Below, in pieces: positions 27,114-34,552 of a stretch of DNA of 64,000 nt. Where the stretch lies: assembly GCA_944393215.1 (NCBI GenBank), contig CALXZL010000008.1:1-64000 (forward strand), given 5' to 3'. The notes under the pieces are model-generated. The model worked only from the letters and a program-made list of their open reading frames with translations, was not told the origin of the DNA and searched no databases. Origin of the DNA: an uncultured Alphaproteobacteria bacterium. Its GTDB lineage: Bacteria; Pseudomonadota; Alphaproteobacteria; RF32; CAG-239. Within the stretch, counting starts at the first letter, position 1. Each line of letters starts with the position of its first letter. The position numbers and the translations under genes are program-made.

Positions 27114-27785
27114 ATGATGTATCCCGAATTTGACAAAGTTGTAGGCTGGTGTCAGACAGATCGAATATATGGTCGTCCCCAGCTCACTCAAGAGACAGAA
27201 ATTGAGTTTGCAAAAGATTTGCATAAACTGGTTCAGGTAATGATAAAATATTATCAGGAAGATTATGTTGGATTAACAACGGAGCTCAAATCTATTTTTG
27301 ATAAGCTGGAGATAATAGCGGAAAACTATCCGGAACTGTTGGATGATGATATATTTCTGAAGTTTTTATCAGAAGTTCTCGGTTCAGGGCATTTACCTCA
27401 TCCCGAAATTTATTGCAGAGCCATGCTTGTGAGTGTTGAAGAGATGATGTCGGTTATGGCATTATACATAGAGCAAGAGGGCGTGCAAAATTGGATTATA
27501 GAAAACTGGGAGGTTTGCAAAGCTTACAAACTGGAGATAGCCGAGCAATTAGCGCAAACATCAACAAAAACACCGAAATTGGTTAATTTGTGCCAAAGAC
27601 ACTATTTCTTAAAAAGTATCATACTGCTTTTAATGATAATAGCGTGCGGAGCTTTGTGTTGGTATGGTATTTACTACTGGGTAGCGGCTTTGTTGTTGAT
27701 TGCCATGTTTGTCTTTATGTTGAAGGAGATATGCAATTATATGTGCATATCGGCAAAACAGGTCAAAAACATTATCTGGAGATAA
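27114..27785 (+). CDS. Hypothetical protein with C-terminal membrane hairpin (no SD)
   Basis: A 223-residue protein with a helical, acidic cytoplasmic part (residues 1-155) and two adjacent C-terminal hydrophobic spans (about 165-185 and 188-206) ending in a short basic tail. No family recognised. A TATAAT box with a preceding TG lies about 30 bases before the ATG, and no Shine-Dalgarno sequence is present; the second codon is also ATG, so initiation may be at 27114 or 27117. It is followed by its own terminator and then tRNA-Gly. Confidence 0.6.
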   Translation: MMYPEFDKVVGWCQTDRIYGRPQLTQETEIEFAKDLHKLVQVMIKYYQEDYVGLTTELKSIFDKLEIIAENYPELLDDDIFLKFLSEVLGSGHLPHPEIYCRAMLVSVEEMMSVMALYIEQEGVQNWIIENWEVCKAYKLEIAEQLAQTSTKTPKLVNLCQRHYFLKSIILLLMIIACGALCWYGIYYWVAALLLIAMFVFMLKEICNYMCISAKQVKNIIWR

Positions 27786-27793
27786 GGGAAGGA

Positions 27794-27829
27794 AAAGAGC
27801 TATGCAAAAAATGCAAAGCTCTTTTTTTT
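27794..27829 (+). terminator. Rho-independent terminator after gene at 27114
   Basis: AAAGAGCT pairs with AGCTCTTT, with an inner TGCA/TGCA pairing, followed by eight T. Confidence 0.8.
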
Positions 27830-27874
27830 ATGCTTGCAAGTTTAGATAAAAGTAATATTATCGAGAGCGCAAAG

Positions 27875-27949
27875 GCAGGCATAATTCAATGGTTAGAATG
27901 CGAGCTTCCCAAGCTTGAAATGCGAGTTCGATTCTCGTTGCCTGCTCCA
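27875..27949 (+). tRNA. tRNA-Gly (anticodon CCC)
   Basis: A complete cloverleaf: acceptor GCAGGCA/TGCCTGC, anticodon stem CGAGC/GCTTG around loop TTCCCAA (anticodon CCC), T arm GCGAGTTCGATTCTCGT, discriminator T and encoded CCA. It decodes GGG. The methyltransferase gene begins 21 bases after the CCA end, so the two may share a transcript. Confidence 0.93.
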
Positions 27950-27970
27950 TTTATTTTTGAGTATTTTTCC

Positions 27971-28549
27971 ATGATTGTAAATGAACAATATAAACTCCTT
28001 GGTCGCAAAGTTGAAGATTTACGCCAAAAAGAAGATTTTTATCCCACGCCGCGTTATGTAACGGAAGCGTTGCTCAACAATTACAAATTTGAGGGAAAAA
28101 TTTGGGAACCCGCATGCGGAGACGGCAGATTATCGGAAGTTCTTTTAGAACATTATGCAGATGTTGAAAGCTCCGATTTGGTGGATCGAGGATATGGAAT
28201 AGGTGGCGTAGATTTTCTAAATTCTGTAAAAACAGCCCCAAACATTATAACTAATCCGCCGTTTCATTTAGCGTACGAATTTATCGTTCAAGGTTTGAAA
28301 CTTTCGGAAAAATGTTTAGCTTTGTTGTTGCCGATACGTTATCTGACCGGAAAGAAGCGAGCAAAATTATATGCAAAATTTCCGCCGGCAAAAGTGATTG
28401 TTATTCCCAATAAAGTTGATTTTCTGGGCTTTGGCTCTCCGGCGATGGAGTTTGCCTGGTTCGTGTGGGAAAAGGGGGTTACACAAACAAGCATTATATG
28501 GGCAGATGTCCAAAATGCTGATTTGAAGGGAAAAAGAAGGAAAAAATAA
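27971..28549 (+). CDS. Phage-type adenine-N6 methyltransferase-like protein
   Basis: A 192-residue class I SAM-dependent methyltransferase. The start EDFYPTPRYVTEALL is typical of the small phage-associated methyltransferases, motif I is WEPACGDGRLSEVLL (about residues 42-56) and the catalytic N6-adenine motif is ITNPPF (about 86-91). The ATG at 27971 is preferred; longer in-frame extensions would run through tRNA-Gly. The stop codon overlaps the next ATG by one base, so it is translationally coupled to the histidine phosphatase. The target (DNA or other) is not evident. The position directly behind a tRNA gene hints at acquisition by integration, but no integrase or repeat is present. Confidence 0.75.
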   Translation: MIVNEQYKLLGRKVEDLRQKEDFYPTPRYVTEALLNNYKFEGKIWEPACGDGRLSEVLLEHYADVESSDLVDRGYGIGGVDFLNSVKTAPNIITNPPFHLAYEFIVQGLKLSEKCLALLLPIRYLTGKKRAKLYAKFPPAKVIVIPNKVDFLGFGSPAMEFAWFVWEKGVTQTSIIWADVQNADLKGKRRKK

Positions 28550-29127
28550 TGCGCAAAGATTTTTATGTTTTTCGCCACGGAGAAACGGAGCTCAACAAGC
28601 AGAAGCGCTGGCAGGGCTCAGGAATGGATTATGATTTAAATGAAAACGGGGTAAAACAAGCACAAGGTTTGATAGAAAAATTAAAAGATAAAGGCTTAGA
28701 AAAAATATATAGCAGTCCGTTAAAAAGAGCAAAACATACGGCAGAGGTTGTGGCAGAAGCATTAAAAATTCCGGTTGAAATCAGAGCTGATTTAAGAGAG
28801 TGTTTTTATGGAGATGCGGAAGGAAGGTTGATATCGGATTTACAAGAAGAAGTTCCCGAGATAGTAAATAACTGGAATAAGCCGGAATATTTTGACATCA
28901 GATTTAAAAATGGCGAAAGTAAAAAAGAAGCCTTAAACAGGGTGTTAAAAGAATTAATTAAAGTAACTTCTGAAGATTTTCAAACAGCAGGAATAGCTAT
29001 ACACGGAGGCACCATGGCAGCGATGCTGAATTATTGGAGTTACGATTTTGACAAATTGGCAAACTGCGCCGTATTTCATTTGGTCTATAAAAACGACACC
29101 TGGAAGATAGAAGGCAGTATATTTTAA
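28549..29127 (+). CDS. Histidine phosphatase family protein
   Basis: A 192-residue member of the phosphoglycerate mutase-like histidine phosphatase superfamily. The phospho-accepting His is in YVFRHGETELN (residue about 9), the second Arg in SSPLKRAKHTAEVV (about 59), the Glu in LRECFYGDAEGR, and the second catalytic His in IAIHGGTMAAML (about 151). Its start overlaps the stop of the methyltransferase gene. Substrate not predictable: the family includes alpha-ribazole phosphatase, phosphoglycerate mutase and broad phosphatases. It ends at a hairpin terminator shared with the rubrerythrin gene. Confidence 0.87.
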   Translation: MRKDFYVFRHGETELNKQKRWQGSGMDYDLNENGVKQAQGLIEKLKDKGLEKIYSSPLKRAKHTAEVVAEALKIPVEIRADLRECFYGDAEGRLISDLQEEVPEIVNNWNKPEYFDIRFKNGESKKEALNRVLKELIKVTSEDFQTAGIAIHGGTMAAMLNYWSYDFDKLANCAVFHLVYKNDTWKIEGSIF

Positions 29128-29135
29128 AACTAAAA

Positions 29136-29160
29136 AAAGCCTCCCAAATCAGGAGGCTCT
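29136..29160. terminator. Terminator between phosphatase and rubrerythrin genes
   Basis: AGCCTCC/GGAGGCT stem over loop CAAATCA, preceded by an A run that serves the minus-strand rubrerythrin transcript. The core is nearly identical to the terminator at 4763. Confidence 0.7.
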
Positions 29161-29181
29161 CAAAAAGCTTACAGATTTAGA

Positions 29182-29724
29182 TTAAAATTCTGTTTCTTGC
29201 AGCTGGAAGAAATAAGCTTGCGGATGATCACATACCGGGCATTTTTCCGGAGCTTTCGGAGATTCAACGCGGTGACCGCAGTTGCCGCACTCCCAAATAA
29301 CTTTGGTCGGACGTTCAAAAATCTTGCCTTCGCACAAAGAATCTAAAAGGGCTTGATATCTTTCTTCATGACCTTTTTCAATTTGAGCAACGGCTTTGAA
29401 CAAATATGCAATTTTGGTAAAACCTTCTTCTTCAGCTTCTTTAGCCATACGAGCATACATATCGGTCCACTCATAATTTTCACCGGCAGCGGCATCTTTA
29501 AGGTTTGTAATTGTATCGGGAACAGCATCATCATGCAGGAGTTTAAACCACAATTTAGCATGTTCTTTTTCATTATTTGCGGTTTGTTCAAACTTGTCGG
29601 CAATAATATTATAGCCTTCTTTTTTAGCTTTAGATGCATAATAGGTATATTTGTTGCGAGCCATAGATTCGCCGGCAAATGCATCTATCAGGTTTTTTTC
29701 GGTTTTAGAGCCTTTTAATTGCAT
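29182..29724 (-). CDS. Rubrerythrin
   Basis: A 180-residue non-haem di-iron peroxidase that reduces hydrogen peroxide in anaerobes. The ferritin-like four-helix domain covers residues 1-135 with the ligand motifs [22 protein letters not shown] and EKGHEERYQ. The C-terminal rubredoxin-like domain has two Cys pairs, CGNCG and CPVCD (about residues 147-165), binding an Fe(SCys)4 centre. It lies 23 bases downstream of the PerR-like gene on the same strand, so both are probably one transcript controlled by the Fur-type box at 30150. Confidence 0.95.
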   Translation of the reverse strand: MQLKGSKTEKNLIDAFAGESMARNKYTYYASKAKKEGYNIIADKFEQTANNEKEHAKLWFKLLHDDAVPDTITNLKDAAAGENYEWTDMYARMAKEAEEEGFTKIAYLFKAVAQIEKGHEERYQALLDSLCEGKIFERPTKVIWECGNCGHRVESPKAPEKCPVCDHPQAYFFQLQETEF

Positions 29725-29747
29725 AAGTTGTCTCCAATCAATAAAAG

Positions 29748-30134
29748 TTAGTTACACTCTTTTTTATGACACTCCGGACAAACACCTTTGAAGGAAATGT
29801 CATAATTTTCAATGATTAACCCGGTTTGGGAAAAGACCTTGTCAGCCAAATCCGGAGCAACATCATAAGGCACATCATATACCTTATTACATTTTATGCA
29901 AATGAAATGATAATGATTTGTTAGATTGTGATCAAAATGCAAAGAGCCGTCCAATCCTTCAATTTTTTTTATCACTCCATTTTCTGCCAGTTGGTTTAAG
30001 TTGCGGTAAACCGTAGCCAGACTTATGGAAGGAAGTTCTTTTTTCAAAACCTTATAGATATAGTCCGCCGTAGGGTGAACCATATGCTCTTTTAAGGTAT
30101 TTAAAATAAGTTCACGTTGTTTTGAATATTTCAT
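29748..30134 (-). CDS. PerR-like Fur family repressor
   Basis: A 128-residue metal-dependent regulator of the Fur/PerR family. The winged helix shows [20 protein letters not shown] (residues about 36-55); the metal and zinc sites include [18 protein letters not shown] and CPECHKKEC. The Asp/His cluster and the company of rubrerythrin and flavodiiron genes favour a peroxide or iron sensor of PerR type over an iron-uptake Fur. Its promoter region, shared with the divergent flavodiiron gene, contains a perfect TGATAAT-N-ATTATCA box, implying autoregulation. Slightly shorter than classical Fur (~140-150). Confidence 0.9.
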   Translation of the reverse strand: MKYSKQRELILNTLKEHMVHPTADYIYKVLKKELPSISLATVYRNLNQLAENGVIKKIEGLDGSLHFDHNLTNHYHFICIKCNKVYDVPYDVAPDLADKVFSQTGLIIENYDISFKGVCPECHKKECN

Positions 30135-30149
30135 CTTTCTTCCATAAAG

Positions 30150-30164
30150 TGATAATCATTATCA
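30150..30164. promoter_or_regulatory. Fur/PerR-type operator
   Basis: TGATAATCATTATCA is a perfect 7-1-7 dyad matching the Fur-box core TGATAAT-N-ATTATCA. It begins 16 bases upstream of the PerR-like start codon and lies about 95 bases upstream of the flavodiiron ATG, in position to control both. Confidence 0.85.
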
Positions 30165-30259
30165 TTATTGTTTATAGAATAAAAATCGACTTGTCAATCA
30201 CAATTTTAGATATTATCTATATATGCAACAGTTCAAAAATTTTAAATGGGAGAAAAAAT

Positions 30260-31438
30260 ATGAACGGCGTAGAAATCAAAAAAGACATCTACTGGGTAGG
30301 CGCCAAAGACTGGAATTTGAAGGAGTTTCATGGTTATACCACACCCAAAGGATCAACTTATAATTCATATTTAATTATGGATGAAAAAATCACTTTGGTT
30401 GACGGTGTCAAGCATTATATGACCGAAGAACAGTTGGCTCGCGTCAGAAGTTTGGTAGATTTTTCTAAAATTGATTATGTGATCGCCAATCATATTGAAC
30501 AAGATCACTCCGGTAGTATTCCTGCCATTATGAAATTGGCGCCGCAAGCCAAAATTGTGACCAACGCCATGGGAAAAAAGGCTTTGGAAGACCATTATGA
30601 TACGCAAGGTTGGGAATATGTGATTGTGAAAACCGGCGATAGCTTAAATATTGGTAAGAGAAATTTGTCTTTTGTAACCACACCGATGTTACACTGGCCC
30701 GATTCGATGATGACTTATGATAAAGAAGACAAGTTGTTGTTGTCTAATGACGGTTTTGGTCAACACTATTGCACCGATGCTTTGTTCGTTAAAGACGCTC
30801 CGTTTGATGTAATTATGCGTGAGGCGCAAAGCTATTATGCCAATATTTTATATCCCTATGGTGCGCAGGCAGAAAAAGCTTTAAGTACAGCCACCGATTT
30901 AGGTTTGGAAATTGATATGATTGCCCCGTCTCATGGTTGCATTTGGAGCGGTGAAAAAGAAGTCAAAGCCATTTTGAGCGCATATGACAAATGGGCATCA
31001 GGAAAAGACGAAGGCAAGGCTGTTATTGTTTATGATACAATGTGGGGAGCAACCGCAACTTTGGCAAATGCCGTGATGTCCGTTTTCCAAGATGCCGGAA
31101 TTCCGGTTGTTAAATATTGTTTGACACATCACGATATTTCTGAAGTTATGGTCGACTTTTTGGATGCCAAATATATTTGTATCGGTACCCCGACCTTGAA
31201 TAATGAAATGTTCCCGAGAGTAGCAGCTTTCGTAACTTATATGAAAGGTTTGCAACCTAAAAATAAGAAAGGTTTTGCTTTCGGTTCATATGGTTGGAAA
31301 CCGGGCGTTGTCAATCAAATTCAAGCCGTGTTTGAGGCTTTGGGGTGGGAAACGGTTGCCCCGTTTGAAGAAAAATACACCCCGAAATCAGACGTGGTAG
31401 AACAAATCAAAGAACGCGTTAAAGAGATGATTAAATAA
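30260..31438 (+). CDS. fprA: Flavodiiron protein, FprA family
   Basis: A 392-residue A-type flavoprotein that reduces oxygen to water (or NO to N2O) with electrons from rubredoxin or a related donor. The beta-lactamase-like di-iron domain carries H78-x-E80-x-D82-H83 (NHIEQDHSG) and later His/Asp ligands such as LHWPDSMM and SHGCIW. The C-terminal flavodoxin domain begins about residue 255 (VIVYDTMWGATATLANAV) and binds FMN. The ATG at 30260 with GGGAGAAAAAAT upstream is chosen over an upstream in-frame start, which would overlap the Fur box. Divergent from the perR-rubrerythrin unit and probably in the same regulon. Confidence 0.95.
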   Translation: MNGVEIKKDIYWVGAKDWNLKEFHGYTTPKGSTYNSYLIMDEKITLVDGVKHYMTEEQLARVRSLVDFSKIDYVIANHIEQDHSGSIPAIMKLAPQAKIVTNAMGKKALEDHYDTQGWEYVIVKTGDSLNIGKRNLSFVTTPMLHWPDSMMTYDKEDKLLLSNDGFGQHYCTDALFVKDAPFDVIMREAQSYYANILYPYGAQAEKALSTATDLGLEIDMIAPSHGCIWSGEKEVKAILSAYDKWASGKDEGKAVIVYDTMWGATATLANAVMSVFQDAGIPVVKYCLTHHDISEVMVDFLDAKYICIGTPTLNNEMFPRVAAFVTYMKGLQPKNKKGFAFGSYGWKPGVVNQIQAVFEALGWETVAPFEEKYTPKSDVVEQIKERVKEMIK

Positions 31439-31451
31439 GAAACGCAGAATA

Positions 31452-31488
31452 AAAAAACACTCTTGAAAAAATCAAGAGTGTTTTTTTT
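31452..31488. terminator. Bidirectional terminator between fprA and hydE
   Basis: The stem AAACACTCTTGA/TCAAGAGTGTTT has a 5-base A loop and flanking A and T runs. Confidence 0.88.
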
Positions 31489-32527
31489 AGCACTGTTCTT
31501 TAAGCCAATGCGGGCTTTCACCATATCCTAAACCAACCGTTCGACCGAGGAAATGAATTTTATCAATCACTTTTTGTAAGGTTGCATCCGGCGTATATCC
31601 GGTTGTGGTCTTGCCCGGATAAAGCTGATAATATTGCCGAAAGTCGGTGAGGGTGATATTGGGCATAATCACATTCGCACCGCCGTTTAAGGCTTTGGTC
31701 TGACCATCCGGTGCAAGCGTTTCCATAGCCGTGGTTGCAGGAATATTAATATCGGGCAACAAAAGACGCGTAAGAGCCATAACCTTAAGTGAAAGATTGA
31801 GCTTTTTCCCCTCAGCATCTTTAAGAGGCGTATCGGGATGCGGAATAAAAGGTCCGATTCCAATCATGTCGCAGTCTGTTTCTTTGAAAAAAAGAATATC
31901 ATCTGCCAAGGAAGAAAGAGTTTGATTCGGCAATCCGACCAAACAACCAGAACCGAGTTCATAGCCCAAAGCTTTGAGGTTGCGAATGCAGTCGGCGCGC
32001 TCCTCCCAACTCATACCGGGATCATTATCGGCATAAAGCTTTTTGTCTGTGGTTTCAATGCGGATAAGATAGCGGTCGGCACCGGCTTGCTTGTAAGCGG
32101 CATATTCTTCTTTTGTTTTTTCACCAATGCTTAAAGTCAAAGCCAAACCGAGTTCTTTGATGCCTTTAATGATTCGGCACATCCGTTCGGTGTTGAAATG
32201 CAAATCTTCCCCTGATTGCAAAACAACGGTTTTGAAGCCCATGTCTTTGGCATGTTGAGCCAAAGAAATAATGGTCTCTTCATCCATACGATAACGGGAC
32301 AGTTTTTTATTATCACGTCGCAAACCGCAATAGAGACAATTATTTTTGCAAAAGTTAGAAAATTCGATCAAGCCGCGCAGATGAATTTCATCACCGACAT
32401 AAGTTTTGCGAACCTCATTTGCCGCATCAAGTAAAGGGATAAGATTTTTTTCATCTTGAAGCAGAAAAACAAGCTCTTCTTTAGTCAGCAGATGTGTTTT
32501 TTTAGCTTTTTCAATAAGTTTTTCCAT
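31487..32527 (-). CDS. hydE: [FeFe]-hydrogenase maturase HydE-like radical SAM protein
   Basis: A 346-residue radical SAM enzyme. The cluster motif C60-x3-C64-x2-C67 lies in FCKNNCLYCGLRRDN, followed by YRMDEETI and VVLQSGED, which are characteristic of HydE; PylB and BioB share the fold but differ in these stretches. HydE helps assemble the H-cluster of [FeFe]-hydrogenases. HydF, HydG and the hydrogenase itself are not in the window, so it is either encoded apart or the enzyme acts elsewhere. GGAGATTTT before the ATG supports the start. Convergent with fprA. Confidence 0.85.
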   Translation of the reverse strand: MEKLIEKAKKTHLLTKEELVFLLQDEKNLIPLLDAANEVRKTYVGDEIHLRGLIEFSNFCKNNCLYCGLRRDNKKLSRYRMDEETIISLAQHAKDMGFKTVVLQSGEDLHFNTERMCRIIKGIKELGLALTLSIGEKTKEEYAAYKQAGADRYLIRIETTDKKLYADNDPGMSWEERADCIRNLKALGYELGSGCLVGLPNQTLSSLADDILFFKETDCDMIGIGPFIPHPDTPLKDAEGKKLNLSLKVMALTRLLLPDINIPATTAMETLAPDGQTKALNGGANVIMPNITLTDFRQYYQLYPGKTTTGYTPDATLQKVIDKIHFLGRTVGLGYGESPHWLKEQC

Positions 32528-32640
32528 AAAATCTCCAAATTAAATAATGATAATATAATAATACAAAAGATGTAAAAAAAATAAAGAATTAAATCACAAA
32601 GTCAAGTAACAAAAAACTGCAAAAAACTATTACCCAACTC

Positions 32641-32668
32641 TTGACAGGGGCAAGAAAAAGAGTATTGA
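32641..32668 (+). promoter_or_regulatory. Probable promoter of the SulP remnant
   Basis: TTGACA at 32641-32646 and TATTGA at 32663-32668 with a 16-base spacer, about 55 bases before the ATG of the SulP fragment. Confidence 0.45.
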
Positions 32669-32720
32669 TAGCCGCTGGTAAAAAAATAATGAGAAAAAAG
32701 TAAGAAAGAAGAAAAAAGAA

Positions 32721-33144
32721 ATGTTTGCATTAATGAATCGTTTTACGAATTTTTATGGTAAAAATTTTGCCCCGAAATTGTTAGAAGTTTTAAAATCAGG
32801 TTACGGAAAAGATGAATTCAAGAGAGATTCCGTTGCCGGTTTAACCGTCGCCGTAATTTCAATTCCGCTGGCATTAGCTTTAGCCATTGCATCAGGTGTT
32901 ACACCGGCACAAGGATTATATACGGCAATCGTTGCCGGATTTTTCATTGCTTTTTTGGGTGGTAGTCGTTATCAAATCGGTGGTCCGACCGGAGCTTTGA
33001 AGAGTATTACACAAAGCTTTTGATGAGGAAGGAATAGATATTCACGGAATTTCCGTAGCATCAAATTTTGAAAATGTCTTAAAAATAGCCAAACGTTATT
33101 TGAAAACATATGAAGAAAATGAAAAAGAGGTTTGTATAAAATAA
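32721..33144 (+). pseudogene. Truncated SulP-type anion permease fused to another gene remnant
   Basis: The first ~92 codons read as the N-terminus of a SulP sulfate/bicarbonate permease (FKRDSVAGLTVAVISIPLAL, then GGSRYQIGGPTGA), which normally continues for 450-700 residues. The frame ends at 33021. Directly at the break, another frame (33001-33144) encodes a C-terminal-looking fragment, AFDEEGIDIHGISVASNFEN and a charged helix, whose family I cannot name. The picture is an internal deletion or fusion that left two remnants. The promoter and leader are still present, so it may be transcribed. Confidence 0.7.
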
Positions 33145-33233
33145 GATTGCCTGTTGCTTTTTTGAGGCAAACAGAGATAATAAGCAAAGAAATAGTGCAT
33201 AGATAATTTCGAATTGAGTTCGATTTTAAACAC

Positions 33234-33263
33234 TTGACAATTTTAATATATTACATATATAAT
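33234..33263 (+). promoter_or_regulatory. Strong sigma-70-type promoter
   Basis: TTGACA (33234-33239) and TATAAT (33258-33263) match the consensus exactly with an 18-base spacer; it drives the two-gene unit starting at 33296. Confidence 0.7.
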
Positions 33264-33295
33264 ATATATGAAAATTGAAAAAAAGGATAAAAATT

Positions 33296-33841
33296 ATGAC
33301 TTTTGCTTTAGTTTTAATGTTTGCGACCGTATTTAGCCTACCTGCACTTGCAAATCCGGCTTGTGCGGTTTGCACCGTGGCTGTCGGAGCCTCTTTGGAA
33401 ATTGCACGCCATTTTGGGGTTGATGACAGTGTTGTTGGTGTTTGGGGCGGTGCCTTTATGGCATTGCTCGGCTTCTGGCTGGTCAAATGGTTTGATAAAA
33501 AGGGCTGGAATTTTAAAGGACGGGATTTTTGGTTAATTAGTTTAAGTGTCGCCATGATAGGATTTATGTATATGGGACAGCTAACCTATAACCCAAGACC
33601 GATTCTCATTTTTTATCTTGATCCGTTTTTATTCAGCGCCATATTAGGAGCATTAGTCTTTATCTGGGCATCGGATTTCTATCAGTGGATGAAAGCAAGA
33701 AACGGCGGACATGCTCATTTCCCGTTTGAAAAAGTTTTTGTTCCGGTTGCTGCATTGGCGCTGGTAAGCCTATGGTTTTATTACAATCCGCTGTGTGCAC
33801 CGGCTTCCGGTTCTGAAGACCTTTTGAGTTTTATGGAGTAA
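33296..33841 (+). CDS. Membrane protein with N-terminal Cys-x-x-Cys
   Basis: A 181-residue protein with a signal-like first span (MTFALVLMFATVFSLPALA) followed by NPACAVCTVAVGASLEIARH, then about four membrane spans and a C-terminal loop ending CAPASGS. The Cys-x-x-Cys directly after the predicted signal peptide would face the periplasm. The ATG at 33296 is chosen because AAAGGA lies just upstream; a TTG at 33275 would extend it by seven residues. No named family recognised, although similar ACAVCTVAVG proteins are, to my recollection, found in other phyla including Patescibacteria. It is followed 5 bases later by a helical protein and has a strong promoter. Confidence 0.75.
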   Translation: MTFALVLMFATVFSLPALANPACAVCTVAVGASLEIARHFGVDDSVVGVWGGAFMALLGFWLVKWFDKKGWNFKGRDFWLISLSVAMIGFMYMGQLTYNPRPILIFYLDPFLFSAILGALVFIWASDFYQWMKARNGGHAHFPFEKVFVPVAALALVSLWFYYNPLCAPASGSEDLLSFME

Positions 33842-33846
33842 AATAA

Positions 33847-34428
33847 ATGAACAAAGCCAAAAATGTTAAAGAATTTGTTGAAAGAATAGATAGTTCAAAA
33901 AAGGTCAATCCCAAAGATTTGTCTTCGGATCAGGATCTGACCATTGCGATTATGAATCTGATATCCATAGAGGAGCATTTGGTCTTTTCCGGAGCTAAAA
34001 CCGGCAAAACCGCGTTTTATGATTTGATAGAAGATATCAGAGAAAAACGCAAAAATCTGATGCAAAAAATCATCCCTTCATATGAGGGAGAAGTTTGGTG
34101 CATTTCAAAACACTTGTTGGCATCATCCATGCGTTTAATGGAAGTCGGTACCAAACAACAAAGTTTAGGCCATAAAGACCAAGCTTATGACTTATTTAAT
34201 CAGGCATATGAATTATATTGTTTGTTCTGGGGTTTAAATATGAACATGCTTAATGTGGCAGATGTTAAATGGGTTCAAGACAGTGTTGAAGATGTCAAGA
34301 AACTGACGGCAAAAGTAAATGAAAATCTGTCAATGGCAGTGCCGACGGCTGAAGAAAAAGAACCGCAAGGTGTCTTGGCAAAAATGAAATCCTTTGTAAA
34401 AAAAGCAGTTGATTGCTGTATTGAATAG
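33847..34428 (+). CDS. Helical partner protein of the Cys-x-x-Cys membrane protein
   Basis: A 193-residue, soluble, all-helical protein. The most distinctive stretch is YEGEVWCISKHLLASSMRLM (residues about 77-96), followed by GHKDQAYDLFNQAYELYCLF, which resembles a TPR-like helical pair. No signal peptide. It lies 5 bases after the membrane protein gene, so the two form an operon, ended by a hairpin terminator at 34444. I do not recognise a described family; both proteins look like a conserved pair of unknown function. Confidence 0.72.
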   Translation: MNKAKNVKEFVERIDSSKKVNPKDLSSDQDLTIAIMNLISIEEHLVFSGAKTGKTAFYDLIEDIREKRKNLMQKIIPSYEGEVWCISKHLLASSMRLMEVGTKQQSLGHKDQAYDLFNQAYELYCLFWGLNMNMLNVADVKWVQDSVEDVKKLTAKVNENLSMAVPTAEEKEPQGVLAKMKSFVKKAVDCCIE

Positions 34429-34443
34429 CTCAGGCATATAAAC

Positions 34444-34473
34444 AAAAAGCTCGCTTAATGCGGGCTTTTTTAT
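34444..34473 (+). terminator. Rho-independent terminator
   Basis: AAAAGCTCGC/GCGGGCTTTT (one U-G pair) with loop TTAAT and a T run. Confidence 0.82.
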
Positions 34474-34500
34474 TGCACTTTAATTTTTTTATGCTATGTT
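34473..34500 (+). promoter_or_regulatory. GCTATG-type promoter of orphan gene 34553
   Basis: TTGCAC at 34473-34478 and TATGTT at 34495-34500, 16 bases apart, with an extended TATGCTATG element that fits the alphaproteobacterial -10 form GCTANA. It starts within the T run of the preceding terminator. Confidence 0.5.
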
Positions 34501-34552
34501 CTCAACCGCAAAATAATAATTATGCTAATTACTTAACTTAAAAAATAACATT

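Noticed and set aside
27590-27970. Long in-frame extension of the methyltransferase gene upstream
   Set aside because: It would read through tRNA-Gly and the terminator at 27794, and the sequence before 27971 has no similarity to the methyltransferase family.
30122-30259. Upstream start for the flavodiiron protein
   Set aside because: It would place coding sequence over the Fur-type operator; the ATG at 30260 has a good ribosome-binding site and begins at the known family N-terminus.
31487-32527. Assignment of the radical SAM gene as biotin synthase
   Set aside because: The motifs after the CxxxCxxC cluster (YRMDEETI, VVLQSGED) fit HydE better than BioB, and the biotin-synthase [2Fe-2S] ligand pattern was not seen.
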